Assembly: GCF_000299875.1 (NCBI RefSeq)
Contig: NZ_AMRK01000001.1
Coordinates: 665,042-729,041, forward strand
Source of the DNA: Celeribacter baekdonensis B30
GTDB taxonomy: Bacteria > Pseudomonadota > Alphaproteobacteria > Rhodobacterales > Rhodobacteraceae
Direction of reading: 5' to 3'
DNA length: 64,000 nucleotides
The position numbers were made by a program, and so were the translations under genes. How positions within the stretch are numbered: position 1 is the first letter of the stretch; the number at the start of each line of letters is the position of its first letter. Under the pieces are notes generated by a model. The model searched no databases. It saw only the letters and a list, made by a program, of their open reading frames with translations, and was not told where the DNA came from. Positions 36,943 through 46,156 of the stretch are shown here, one piece after another.

Positions 36943-38532
36943 ATGACCGACCTTTACCCTGTGCGTCGCGCACTTCTTTCCGTTTCTGACAAAACCGGCC
37001 TTATCGAGCTGGGCCGCGCCTTGGCCGGAAAGGGTGTCGAGCTTTTGTCCACGGGCGGCTCCGCCAAAACGCTGCGCGATGCGGGTTTGGAGGTGAAAGA
37101 CGTCTCTGAGGTGACGGGGTTCCCGGAAATGATGGACGGCCGGGTCAAAACGCTGCACCCGAAAGTGCATGGCGGTCTTTTGGCGCTGCGTGACAATGCC
37201 GAACATGTCAAAGCGATGGACGAGCACGGGATTGGCGGTATCGACCTTTTGGTGGTGAACCTCTACCCGTTTGAGGCCGCTTTGGCGCGGGGTGCCGACT
37301 ATGATGAGATGATCGAGAACATCGACATTGGCGGGCCCGCGATGATCCGTGCCTCGGCCAAGAACCACGGGTTTGTCGCCACTGTGGTCGATGTCGAAGA
37401 TTACGATGCGCTGATTGCCGAGCTTGAGGCAAATGACGGTCAGACCACCTATGCGTTCCGTCAAAAGCTGGCGCAAATCGCCTATGCCCGCACCGGTGCT
37501 TATGACGCCGCAGTGTCCAATTGGATGGCGGATGCGATTGGCGAGACCGCGCCGCGCCGCCGCGTGGTGGCTGGTCAGATCAAACAGACCCTACGCTATG
37601 GTGAAAACCCGCACCAATCTGCGGCGTTTTACACCGATGGGTCGGATCGTCCCGGCGTGGCGACGTTCACCCAGCATCAGGGCAAAGAATTGTCCTACAA
37701 CAACATCAACGACACTGATGCGGCGTTTGAATTGGTGGCCGAATTCGACCCGGAGGAAAGCCCCGCTGTGGCGGTGATCAAACACGCCAACCCATGCGGC
37801 GTGGCCAAGGGCGCGACGCTTTTGGAAGCCTATCAAAATGCATTCGATTGTGACCGGACCTCGGCGTTCGGCGGCATTGTTGCGCTGAACCAAGCCTTGG
37901 ACGCAGAAACCGCCAAAGCCATCACCGAGATTTTCACCGAAGTGGTGATTGCCCCCGGCGCGTCAGATGAGGCGAAAGCGATTTTTGCCACCAAAAAGAA
38001 CCTGCGCTTGTTGACCACCGAAGGCCTGCCGCAGGTGTTGGCCAAGCTGAACACCATTCGTCAGGTCGCGGGCGGCTACCTGTTCCAAGACAAGGATGCG
38101 GGTTTTGTCGGCATGGATGATTTGAAAGTCGTCACCGAGAAAGCGCCGACACCCGAGCAGATGAAAGACCTGTTGTTCGCGTGGAAAGTGGCCAAACACG
38201 TTAAATCCAACGCCATCGTTTACGTCAAAAACCAAGCCACCGTGGGCGTCGGTGCGGGGCAAATGTCGCGTCTCGACTCCGCATTGATCGCGGCGAAAAA
38301 GGCCGAACGTATGGCCGAGGCCATGGGCCTGCCGCAGCCGTTGACCATTGGCTCCGCTGTGGCGTCTGATGCGTTCTTCCCCTTCCCTGACGGGTTGTTG
38401 GAAGCGGCGGCCGCGGGCGCGACCTGCGTCATCCAACCGGGTGGCTCGATGCGCGACAACGACGTGATTGATGCCGCAAACGAGGCCGGGCTTGCCATGG
38501 TCTTTACCGGCATGCGTCACTTCCGTCACTGA
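36943..38532 (+). CDS. purH: Bifunctional AICAR transformylase / IMP cyclohydrolase
   Basis: This 529-residue protein catalyses the last two steps of IMP synthesis. The N-terminal cyclohydrolase domain (about 1-195) starts [16 protein letters not shown] and has [13 protein letters not shown]; the C-terminal transformylase part has [11 protein letters not shown] and [11 protein letters not shown], and ends with the [22 protein letters not shown] nucleotide loop and [14 protein letters not shown] precedes the ATG. lspA starts nine bases after its stop, so they are cotranscribed. Confidence 0.97.
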   Translation: MTDLYPVRRALLSVSDKTGLIELGRALAGKGVELLSTGGSAKTLRDAGLEVKDVSEVTGFPEMMDGRVKTLHPKVHGGLLALRDNAEHVKAMDEHGIGGIDLLVVNLYPFEAALARGADYDEMIENIDIGGPAMIRASAKNHGFVATVVDVEDYDALIAELEANDGQTTYAFRQKLAQIAYARTGAYDAAVSNWMADAIGETAPRRRVVAGQIKQTLRYGENPHQSAAFYTDGSDRPGVATFTQHQGKELSYNNINDTDAAFELVAEFDPEESPAVAVIKHANPCGVAKGATLLEAYQNAFDCDRTSAFGGIVALNQALDAETAKAITEIFTEVVIAPGASDEAKAIFATKKNLRLLTTEGLPQVLAKLNTIRQVAGGYLFQDKDAGFVGMDDLKVVTEKAPTPEQMKDLLFAWKVAKHVKSNAIVYVKNQATVGVGAGQMSRLDSALIAAKKAERMAEAMGLPQPLTIGSAVASDAFFPFPDGLLEAAAAGATCVIQPGGSMRDNDVIDAANEAGLAMVFTGMRHFRH

Positions 38533-38541
38533 GGGCACAGA

Positions 38542-39015
38542 ATGCGGCTCACAACTTATGCAGCGCTGATCACCTTTGTGATCGACCAGCTCAGCAAATG
38601 GGTCGTGGTTCATGCGCTCAATCTGAGATCGGTGGGGGAGATCGAGGTCTTCCCCCCCTATATTGTGTTTCGGATGGCATGGAATCGCGGGGCGAATTTC
38701 GGGCTTTTCGCGGAACATGGCGCGCTTTTGCGCTGGGGTTGGGTGATCCTGGCGGTGGTGATTTCGGCTTGGGTTCTGAGCTGGGTCAAACGCGAAAACT
38801 TCACGCGCCTTGGTCAAATCAGTGCCGGGCTTTTGATTGGTGGTGCGTTGGGCAATGCCTTGGATCGCATCCTTTATGGCGCTGTGGCGGATTTTCTCAA
38901 CACCTCCTGTTGCGGTTTCAGAAACCCCTATGCGTTCAATGTCGCCGATATTGCCATTTTTGCCGGCGCCTTTGGTCTCATCCTTTTCACCGGCGAGCGC
39001 AAAAACCGCGCGTGA
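38542..39015 (+). CDS. lspA: Lipoprotein signal peptidase (signal peptidase II)
   Basis: This 157-residue inner-membrane aspartyl protease cuts the signal peptide of lipidated prolipoproteins. It has four hydrophobic segments; catalytic aspartates are D117 in GAVADFLN and D136 in AFNVADIAIF. WNRGANFGLF and GNALDRILYG are also conserved. It lies nine bases downstream of purH and just upstream of a lipoprotein gene, and would process the several lipoproteins encoded here. Confidence 0.95.
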   Translation: MRLTTYAALITFVIDQLSKWVVVHALNLRSVGEIEVFPPYIVFRMAWNRGANFGLFAEHGALLRWGWVILAVVISAWVLSWVKRENFTRLGQISAGLLIGGALGNALDRILYGAVADFLNTSCCGFRNPYAFNVADIAIFAGAFGLILFTGERKNRA

Positions 39016-39073
39016 CCTTGGTCGCGCCTTGGTCTAAACATAGCTCTGACGCGATGGTGCGGAGGAAAGTCAT

Positions 39074-39565
39074 ATGGTTTCAAAATCGGTTCGTATGGGC
39101 ATGTGCCTTTTGGCTTTGACAGTGCTTGTGGCCTGTGGTCAGAGCCGCGCATTGACCCCGAATGCGGTTAAAACCGGACCGGATGAGTTTGGCCTCGTTC
39201 CGAACAAAACGCTTCAGCAGCCCGCAAGTTTTTCCTCTCTGCCGGTGCCAACGCCGGGAGGGACCAATCTGACGGATGCGACGCCGAAAGCGGATGCGAT
39301 TTTGGCGCTTGGGGGGCGTGTGCCGCCCGCAACCGGGATTGATGGCGGCATCGTCAGCTACGCCTCTCGCTACGGCGTGGACCCTTTGATTCGCACGGAC
39401 TTGGCGACATCGGACGCCCGCCGCAGTAAAGCCCGCTCTGGCTTCCTTGGACTTGGTGGCAAATCCTATGAACGGGCCTACCGCGGTCTTGCTCTGGATG
39501 CTGTCGCCGAATGGGAACGCTTGCGTGCTTTGGGCATTGTGGTGCCCTCCGCGCCACAGGATTAA
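39074..39565 (+). CDS. DUF3035 lipoprotein, BamF-like
   Basis: This 163-residue lipoprotein has a signal ending in LVAC with C21. The mature part (RALTPNAVKTGPDEFGLVPNK-like start, split around residues 25-45) matches DUF3035, which in alphaproteobacteria has been described as BamF, an outer-membrane lipoprotein of the BAM complex that inserts beta-barrels such as the porin at 4.2 kb. A clear GGAGGAAAG precedes the ATG. It follows lspA by 58 bases, and two long stem-loops follow. Confidence 0.82.
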   Translation: MVSKSVRMGMCLLALTVLVACGQSRALTPNAVKTGPDEFGLVPNKTLQQPASFSSLPVPTPGGTNLTDATPKADAILALGGRVPPATGIDGGIVSYASRYGVDPLIRTDLATSDARRSKARSGFLGLGGKSYERAYRGLALDAVAEWERLRALGIVVPSAPQD

Positions 39566-39679
39566 AGCGTTCCGCCATAAACCTGAATCACGGGTTTACG
39601 GCGGAACGTCCACTCCATTGATATGTCTGGCAGCGTCACGCCTTTCCCCTATCTCAGATGAAAGGCGTGACGCTTTAAA
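39562..39679. repeat. Pair of REP-like stem-loops after the BamF-like gene
   Basis: Two hairpins stand in tandem. The first pairs 39568-39583 with about 39592-39608 (one mismatch). The second pairs 39632-39645 perfectly (14 bp) with 39661-39674. The outer flanks TTAAAGCGT...GCC and GGC...ACGCTTTAA are also complementary, so the whole block is an imperfect palindrome of about 118 bp. No T-run follows either hairpin. Confidence 0.7.
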
Positions 39680-39789
39680 CCCGCCTCCCGATTGATCAAA
39701 TCCCCGTCACCCCACCTTGCCCTTCACGCGCTTTGCGCGCAACTATGGGCCTGTCGTCCGCGAATGGACCCGACAAAGAAGGTGACCGG

Positions 39790-41136
39790 ATGAAACATGG
39801 CCTGATCGCAGCCTTGATTGCGTTTTCTACCCCCGTTTTTGCGGCAGATGTCAGCACATATACGCTCGACAACGGTATGCAGGTTGTGGTGCTCGAAGAT
39901 CACCGCGCCCCCGTTGTGGCCCACACTGTGTGGTACAAAGTGGGAGCCGCCGATGAACCCATGGGCAAAAGCGGCATCGCGCATTTTCTTGAGCATTTGA
40001 TGTTCAAAGGCACCGATAAAATGGCCGCAGGCGAGTTGTCCGAGACAGTGACGCGCAATGGCGGATCGGACAATGCCTTCACCTCATGGGATTACACCGC
40101 CTATTATCAACGCATTGCCGCGGATCGGCTGGGCCTGATGATGGAGATGGAAGCGGACCGGATGCGTCATCTTCAAATGACCGAAGAGGATGTCGCGACC
40201 GAGCGTCAGGTGGTTTTGGAAGAGCGCAACCAGCGCACGGACAATGACCCCGGCGCCCTGTTTCGCGAACAAACCCGTGCCGCGCAATATATGAACCATC
40301 CTTATGGCGTCCCGGTGATCGGTTGGCGGCATGAGATGGAACAGCTCAATCGTGAGGACGCCTTCGCCTTTTATCATCGTTATTATGCCCCCAATAATGC
40401 GATCTTGGTTGTGGCCGGGGATGTCGATCCCGATGCGGTTTATGAGCTGGCCAAAACCTATTACGGCCCGATTGAGCCAACGCCAAATTTAGGTCCGCGT
40501 GTGCGCCCCTCTGAGCCGCCGCAATTGGCCGAACGACGTTTGACGATGTCGGACGCGCGCGTGGCCCAGCCCTCTGTGGCGCGGACCTATCTGGCCCCGG
40601 AACGCAATCCCGGCGATCAAAAAACAGCCGCCGCCCTGAGCATTCTGGCGGAGCTTTTGGGAGGCAATTCAACGACCTCCTTTCTGGCGCGCACGCTCAC
40701 GTTTGAAAATCCCAAGGCGATTTATGCGGGCGCCTATTATGATGGCTCTTCCATTGATGAGGGTACTTTCAGTCTGGTGATGGTGCCAAAGCCGGGGGTG
40801 TCTCTGCAGGAAGGCGAGGAGGCGCTGGATGCAGCGCTTGCCAAATTTATGGCAGAGGGGATTGATCTGGACGAATTGACACGGCTTAAAACCCAACTGC
40901 GCGCCGGACGTATTTATGCCGAAGACAATATCGAAGGGCTCGCGCGCCAATATGGCGAAGAACTCGCGGTTGGCTTGTCGATTGAGGATATAGAGGCTTG
41001 GCCGGATCGTCTTCAGGCGGTGACGCCGGAAGATGTGATGGCGGCCGCCGCAGAGGTGTTTGACCGTCGTCATGCGGTGACGGGGTGGTTGATGCCGGAG
41101 CAACAACCCGAGACACAACAAGGGGCAGACGGATGA
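39790..41136 (+). CDS. M16-family zinc metallopeptidase, catalytic subunit
   Basis: This 448-residue pitrilysin-type peptidase has the inverted zinc motif HFLEH with H65, E68 and H69; the third zinc ligand Glu lies in the TERQVVLEERNQR segment. A signal peptide of about 18 residues (IAFSTPVFA) sends it to the periplasm. KSGIAHFLEHLMFKGT is nearly invariant in the family. It is coupled by an ATGA overlap to a second M16 gene that lacks the zinc motif, so the two probably form a heterodimer. Periplasmic peptide turnover is inferred. Confidence 0.93.
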   Translation: MKHGLIAALIAFSTPVFAADVSTYTLDNGMQVVVLEDHRAPVVAHTVWYKVGAADEPMGKSGIAHFLEHLMFKGTDKMAAGELSETVTRNGGSDNAFTSWDYTAYYQRIAADRLGLMMEMEADRMRHLQMTEEDVATERQVVLEERNQRTDNDPGALFREQTRAAQYMNHPYGVPVIGWRHEMEQLNREDAFAFYHRYYAPNNAILVVAGDVDPDAVYELAKTYYGPIEPTPNLGPRVRPSEPPQLAERRLTMSDARVAQPSVARTYLAPERNPGDQKTAAALSILAELLGGNSTTSFLARTLTFENPKAIYAGAYYDGSSIDEGTFSLVMVPKPGVSLQEGEEALDAALAKFMAEGIDLDELTRLKTQLRAGRIYAEDNIEGLARQYGEELAVGLSIEDIEAWPDRLQAVTPEDVMAAAAEVFDRRHAVTGWLMPEQQPETQQGADG

Positions 41137-42440
41137 AACATTTCGCAGTCGCGCTGATGGCGCTGGTTTGGTTCGTATTCCCCGTGCAAGCCGCCGTTGA
41201 GATCCAAGACATCACCACGCCGGGCGGGATCAATGCCTGGCTCGTCGAGGAACATTCGATCCCCTTCACCGCCCTTGAAATCAGCTTTCGCGGTGGCACG
41301 GTCTTGGACCGTCCCGGCAAACGCGGGGAGGTCAATTTGATGATGGCGACCTTGGAAGAGGGGGCGGGTGACATGGATGCACAGGGCTTTGCCAAAGCCC
41401 GCGACGCCTTGGCCGCAAGTTTTGATTTCGGCGCTTATAGCGATTCGGTTACCATTTCCGCCCGATTTTTGACGGAGAACCGCGATGAAGCGATGCAGCT
41501 TTTGCGTCAGGCCCTGATGGAGCCGCGCTTTGACCAAGATGCGGTGGATCGGGTACGCGGGCAGGTGATGTCGATCTTGCGAAATGCTGAAACCGATCCC
41601 GGCGACATGGCCTCTAAGGCGTTCAATGCGATGGGTTTTGGCGACCACCCCTATGGCAGCGACGACAATGGCACATTTGACAGCGTCGCAGGTCTGACCC
41701 GCGACGATATGTTTGCTGCAAAGTCCCGTGTGATGACCCGCGATCGGATTTATGTTGGAGCGGTGGGGGATATTTCGGCTCAGGAACTGTCCACACTTTT
41801 GGATGATCTGCTTGGCGATCTTCCCGCCACTGGGCCAAAGTTGCCGAACCGCGTTGACCCTGCTCTGGCGGGTGGCATCACGGTTGTGCCGTTTGAAACA
41901 CCGCAATCCGTTGTGATTTTTGGTCAAAAGGGCATTCGGCGCGATGATCCCGATTTCATCCCGGCCTATATCGCCAATGAGATCCTGGGTGGCGGGGCGG
42001 ATTCCCGGCTGATGCGTGAGGTGCGTGAAAAGCGCGGGCTGACCTATGGGATTGGGGCTTATCTTGTCGCTTTTGACCATTCCGAGCTGATCATGGGGCA
42101 GTTTTCATCGGGCAATGGTTCGGTCTCCGAGGCGGTGGATGTGGTCAAACAGGAATGGGCCAAAATCGCCGCCGATGGCATCACTGAGGAAGAGCTCGAC
42201 ATAGCTAAAACCTATCTGACCGGCGCCTACGCACTGCGGTTTGATGGCAATGGCCCGATTGCGCGCATTCTTGTCGGCATGCAAATGGATGGGCTGTCCA
42301 AGGACTATATTGCCACGCGCAATGATTTGGTGAATGCGGTCACGCTTGATCAAATCAACCAGGTGATCAAACGGATTTATGATCCTGAAACGCTGACATT
42401 TGTCGTCGTTGGTCAGCCGGATGGACTTCAAACCAACTGA
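41133..42440 (+). CDS. M16-family peptidase homologue, non-catalytic partner
   Basis: This 435-residue M16 homologue has a signal peptide (MALVWFVFPVQA) and no HxxEH motif: the equivalent region reads KRGEVNLMMATLEEG. It keeps the substrate-binding Arg/Tyr segment SRLMREVREKRGLTYGIGAY. This is the classic non-catalytic half of a bacterial two-subunit M16 peptidase. Its ATG overlaps the stop of the catalytic gene by four bases. mutL follows after 69 bases. Confidence 0.92.
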   Translation: MKHFAVALMALVWFVFPVQAAVEIQDITTPGGINAWLVEEHSIPFTALEISFRGGTVLDRPGKRGEVNLMMATLEEGAGDMDAQGFAKARDALAASFDFGAYSDSVTISARFLTENRDEAMQLLRQALMEPRFDQDAVDRVRGQVMSILRNAETDPGDMASKAFNAMGFGDHPYGSDDNGTFDSVAGLTRDDMFAAKSRVMTRDRIYVGAVGDISAQELSTLLDDLLGDLPATGPKLPNRVDPALAGGITVVPFETPQSVVIFGQKGIRRDDPDFIPAYIANEILGGGADSRLMREVREKRGLTYGIGAYLVAFDHSELIMGQFSSGNGSVSEAVDVVKQEWAKIAADGITEEELDIAKTYLTGAYALRFDGNGPIARILVGMQMDGLSKDYIATRNDLVNAVTLDQINQVIKRIYDPETLTFVVVGQPDGLQTN

Positions 42441-42509
42441 GCTGGCGGATGAAACGGCACGTCGAAATGTCGTGGTCGAATCGGAGAGGATTATGCTACC
42501 TCTAGTGGC

Positions 42510-44414
42510 ATGAATTTACCTCACCGCAACATAAGCCAAGATGAACCGCGCTCCCAATCGCGTCCTGTGATCCGTCAACTCGACGAGGGCGCGATCAACC
42601 GCATTGCAGCGGGCGAGGTGGTCGAACGGCCTGCCTCCGCTGTCAAAGAGCTGGTGGAAAACGCCATTGATGCGGGGGCGCGCCGGGTTGAGATCGACTA
42701 TGCCGATGGCGGGAAAACCCTCATTCGGGTGAGTGATGACGGCTGTGGCATGACGGGTGACGACTTGCCCTTGGCCCTGTCGCGTCATGCCACGTCAAAA
42801 ATCGACGGTTCCGACCTGTTGGACATTCACACCTTTGGCTTTCGCGGTGAGGCTTTGCCCTCTTTGGGTGCTGTCGGACGGCTCAAAATCACCTCTCGGG
42901 TCGAGGGTGGCGAGGGCGTCACCCTGTCCGTCTCTGGCGGGCATATGGACCCGGTGAAGCCCGCCGCCTTGACGCGCGGCACCGTGGTTGAGCTGAGTGA
43001 TTTGTTTTACGCCACGCCGGCGCGGTTGAAATTCCTGCGCACGGACCGGGCTGAGGCACAGGCGATTTCGGACGTGATCAAACGTCTGGCGATGGCCGAA
43101 CCCTATGTCGGCTTTACCCTACGCGATGTATCGGGTGGCGGCGAGGGTCGGGTGGTGTTCCGGGTTGATCCTGAAAACGGCGATATGTTCGACGCGCTGC
43201 ACGGGCGTCTGGCCAAGGTTTTGGGCAAAGAGTTTGCCGAAAATGCTTTGGCGATTGATGCCGAGCGCGAGGGTTTGACGCTGACCGGCTATGCTGCGCT
43301 GCCGACCTATTCACGCGGCTCCGCGGTCTCGCAGTTTCTCTTCGTCAATGGCCGTCCGGTGCGCGACAAACTTTTGGTCGGGGCACTGCGCGGGGCCTAT
43401 TTTGATTTTCTCTCGCGCGATCGCCATCCGGCGGCCTGTTTGTTCCTTGAATGCGATCCGCATTTGGTCGATGTGAACGTGCATCCGGCAAAATCCGAGG
43501 TGCGGTTTCGTGATCCTGGGATCGCGCGCGGCTTGATCGTTTCTGCCTTGCGTCATGCTTTGGCTGGGGCGGGACATCGGGCATCGACCACGGTGGCGCA
43601 TGCCACATTGGGGGCGATGCGGCCGGAGGTGACGGACCCGCGAGTCTATCAAATGGACCGGCCTTCGATGGGCGGATACGCTGCGCCTTATCGCCCGTCA
43701 TCCGAGGCGACGGCGCAAAGCTATGCCTGGCAAGCGCCCGAGCACCCCGTGCGCAATGAGACGCCGGGGTTTGCCGAAATGTCTGTGCCCTCTGCGCGGA
43801 TGGAACGGGTTGCGCAGCAGCCCGAAACCGAGGCCTTGCCTTTGGGGGCGGCGCGCGCGCAGGTACATGAAAACTACATTATCGCCCAGACGGAACGGGG
43901 CATCGTGATCGTCGACCAACATGCGGCACATGAGCGGCTGGTCTATGAGAAACTGAAACACCAGATGGCGGAACATGGTGTCAGATCACAGGCGCTTTTG
44001 ATCCCCGAAGTGGTGGATCTTTCTGCCAATGATGCGCAGATGCTTTTGGATCTGGCCGAGGATCTGGCCCGGCTTGGGCTGGTGATCGAACCCTTTGGCG
44101 GTGGCGCGATTGCGGTGCGTGAAACGCCTGCGGTGCTGGGCCGCGTCGATGCCAAGGCGATGATCAACGACATTTTGGATGAGCTGGCGGATCTGGGTGA
44201 CAGCTTTACGATTCAGGCGCGGATCGAGGCGGTGTTGTCGCGCGTGGCGTGCCATGGGTCGATCCGCTCTGGTCGTCGGATGCATGCCGAGGAAATGAAC
44301 GCCTTGCTGCGCGAGATGGAGGCCACGCCGCATTCCGGTCAGTGCAACCATGGCCGACCGACCTATGTCGAACTGAAGCTGTCCGACATTGAACGCCTGT
44401 TTGGACGGACCTGA
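42510..44414 (+). CDS. mutL: DNA mismatch repair protein MutL with endonuclease motif
   Basis: This 634-residue protein links mismatch recognition to strand removal. The GHKL ATPase has AGEVVERPASAVKELVENAI, DDGCGM and GFRGEALPSLG. A linker follows at about 330-430. The C-terminal domain carries the metal-binding endonuclease motif DQHAAHERLVYE (fits DQHA-x2-E-x4-E), then VACHGSIRSGRRM and CNHGRPTYVELK. So this MutL should nick DNA itself, as expected where MutH is absent. Its last base is the first base of the rmuC ATG (TGATG). Confidence 0.96.
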   Translation: MNLPHRNISQDEPRSQSRPVIRQLDEGAINRIAAGEVVERPASAVKELVENAIDAGARRVEIDYADGGKTLIRVSDDGCGMTGDDLPLALSRHATSKIDGSDLLDIHTFGFRGEALPSLGAVGRLKITSRVEGGEGVTLSVSGGHMDPVKPAALTRGTVVELSDLFYATPARLKFLRTDRAEAQAISDVIKRLAMAEPYVGFTLRDVSGGGEGRVVFRVDPENGDMFDALHGRLAKVLGKEFAENALAIDAEREGLTLTGYAALPTYSRGSAVSQFLFVNGRPVRDKLLVGALRGAYFDFLSRDRHPAACLFLECDPHLVDVNVHPAKSEVRFRDPGIARGLIVSALRHALAGAGHRASTTVAHATLGAMRPEVTDPRVYQMDRPSMGGYAAPYRPSSEATAQSYAWQAPEHPVRNETPGFAEMSVPSARMERVAQQPETEALPLGAARAQVHENYIIAQTERGIVIVDQHAAHERLVYEKLKHQMAEHGVRSQALLIPEVVDLSANDAQMLLDLAEDLARLGLVIEPFGGGAIAVRETPAVLGRVDAKAMINDILDELADLGDSFTIQARIEAVLSRVACHGSIRSGRRMHAEEMNALLREMEATPHSGQCNHGRPTYVELKLSDIERLFGRT

Positions 44415-45595
44415 TGGATAAGATAACGGAGGCCGGGTTGGCGTTGGATCAGATGATGATCTTGATTTTTGGCGGCATCGCGGCGCTGGTTTTGATCATG
44501 GTGATTTTGCTGTTTGTGTCGGTGCGCCGCTCTGGCGCTGCGATGCGGATGAGCGGACCAATGATGCATCAAATGGGACAATTGGGCCAAACGGTGCAAC
44601 ACCTCTCTGATGGCCAACACCAACTCGCCGGCGGGCTTCAACACGTCTCTGAGGCGCAAGCCGCCGCGCAAAGCCATATGATCCAGATGATGGAAAAGCG
44701 GTTGTCGGATGTGTCTTTGGCGATGTCTGAGAACCTTCAGGGGTCGGCGCGGCGCACGGCGCACTCATTAGGCGAGCTTCAGCAACGGCTGGAGACGATT
44801 GATAAGGCGCAGGCGAATATCGAAAAGCTGTCGGGCAATGTCTTGTCGCTGCAAGACATCTTGTCGAACAAGCAAACCCGTGGTGCCTTTGGGGAAATTC
44901 AGCTCAATGACATCGTCAGCAAGGCGCTGCCGAAAGACAGCTATACGTTGCAGGCGACGCTGTCGAATGGGCGGCGCGCCGATTGTTTGATCCACCTGCC
45001 AAACCCGCCGGGCCCGATTGTGGTCGATAGCAAATTCCCGCTTGAGGCCTATGAGGCGCTGCGGCGCGCGGACACGCAATGGGAGCTGAACGAGGCGGCG
45101 AAAATGATGCGGACCTCGGTGAAAAAGCACATTTCAGACATTTCCGACAAATACATCCTTGAAGGCGAAACTGCCGATGGGGCGTTGATGTTTTTGCCCT
45201 CTGAGGCGGTCTATGCCGAGCTTCACGCCAATTTCCCGGAGCTGGTGCGCGAAGGGTTTGATAAAAAGGTCTGGATCGTGTCGCCCACCACCTGCATGGC
45301 GACGCTTCACACGATGCGGGCGATTCTCAAAGACGCCCGGATGCGCGAACAGGCGGGGGCCATTCGCAAGGAATTGTCGCTTTTGTCCGGGGATGTGGAA
45401 CGGTTGGGGCAGCGGGTTGGCAATCTGGACCGGCATTTTGGCCAGGCCTCGAAAGACCTTGAAGAGATCAAAATCTCAGCAGAAAAAGCCGGAAAGCGGG
45501 CCAATCGACTTGATAATTTCGACTTTGAGGAGCTTGCACCTGATGCGGAAGTGGTGCGTGTGCCGAGCGTCGGAGCGATTGCGCCAAAGCTCTGA
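44414..45595 (+). CDS. rmuC: RmuC-family DNA recombination protein
   Basis: This 393-residue protein has an N-terminal membrane helix (LIFGGIAALVLIMVILLFVSV), a long coiled coil (about 50-150) and the RmuC nuclease-like domain with NPPGPIVVDSKFPLEAYEAL and FLPSEAVYAELHANFPEL. RmuC limits DNA inversions at short repeats in Escherichia coli; the domain belongs to the PD-(D/E)xK class. It overlaps mutL by one base and is thus coupled with a repair gene. Confidence 0.92.
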   Translation: MDKITEAGLALDQMMILIFGGIAALVLIMVILLFVSVRRSGAAMRMSGPMMHQMGQLGQTVQHLSDGQHQLAGGLQHVSEAQAAAQSHMIQMMEKRLSDVSLAMSENLQGSARRTAHSLGELQQRLETIDKAQANIEKLSGNVLSLQDILSNKQTRGAFGEIQLNDIVSKALPKDSYTLQATLSNGRRADCLIHLPNPPGPIVVDSKFPLEAYEALRRADTQWELNEAAKMMRTSVKKHISDISDKYILEGETADGALMFLPSEAVYAELHANFPELVREGFDKKVWIVSPTTCMATLHTMRAILKDARMREQAGAIRKELSLLSGDVERLGQRVGNLDRHFGQASKDLEEIKISAEKAGKRANRLDNFDFEELAPDAEVVRVPSVGAIAPKL

Positions 45596-45709
45596 GCAGG
45601 GTAGGCTTTTCGTGTGTTGACCTGTGTCATGTCAGTCTGATGCCGGATGTTGCACAGTGATTTACCACAGACGGACCAGATATTTACGCACAGTCGGAGG
45701 ACGCGAAAG

Positions 45710-46102
45710 ATGGATATCAGCCCAAACAAAGTTGCCTTTGTGATCGTCCGCGCCCGCGAACTTGGCGCGAAGGTGGGGCGCTGGGATACGCCGTCCGATG
45801 ATGCCGATGCGGATACGATCCTTGAATCCCGGTCCTCCGATGGCACAGAGCGCGAATTGGCCAGCTTTATCCGGGGCCTGAACGATGATGAGAAATCCGC
45901 TTTGGTGGCGATCATGTGGATCGGGCGCGAGACCTTTGATGATTATGACGAGGCGTTTGAAACCGCGAAGACGGAGGCCACAGCCCCGACGGATCGCTAC
46001 CTTTTGGGCATCCCGCTTTTGTCGGATTATCTTGAAAGCGGGCTTGAAACGCTTGGAATTGATCCTTCTGAGTTTGAGGATGAAATTTATCGCAAGCTGT
46101 GA
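45710..46102 (+). CDS. DUF3775 domain protein
   Basis: This 130-residue acidic protein begins MDISPNKVAFVIVRARELGAK in part and continues with LASFIRGLNDDEKSALVAIMWIGR and LLSDYLESGLETLGID, the DUF3775 pattern. Function is unknown. GGAGGA precedes the ATG at 45710. It stands in a 114-bp-spaced position after rmuC and is the last typical core gene before the glycan-modification cluster. Confidence 0.85.
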   Translation: MDISPNKVAFVIVRARELGAKVGRWDTPSDDADADTILESRSSDGTERELASFIRGLNDDEKSALVAIMWIGRETFDDYDEAFETAKTEATAPTDRYLLGIPLLSDYLESGLETLGIDPSEFEDEIYRKL

Positions 46103-46156
46103 GGCGTGCCACGTCGATGGTCCCTTGGGACCTGTGCAACGCCTGACACATCCGGG

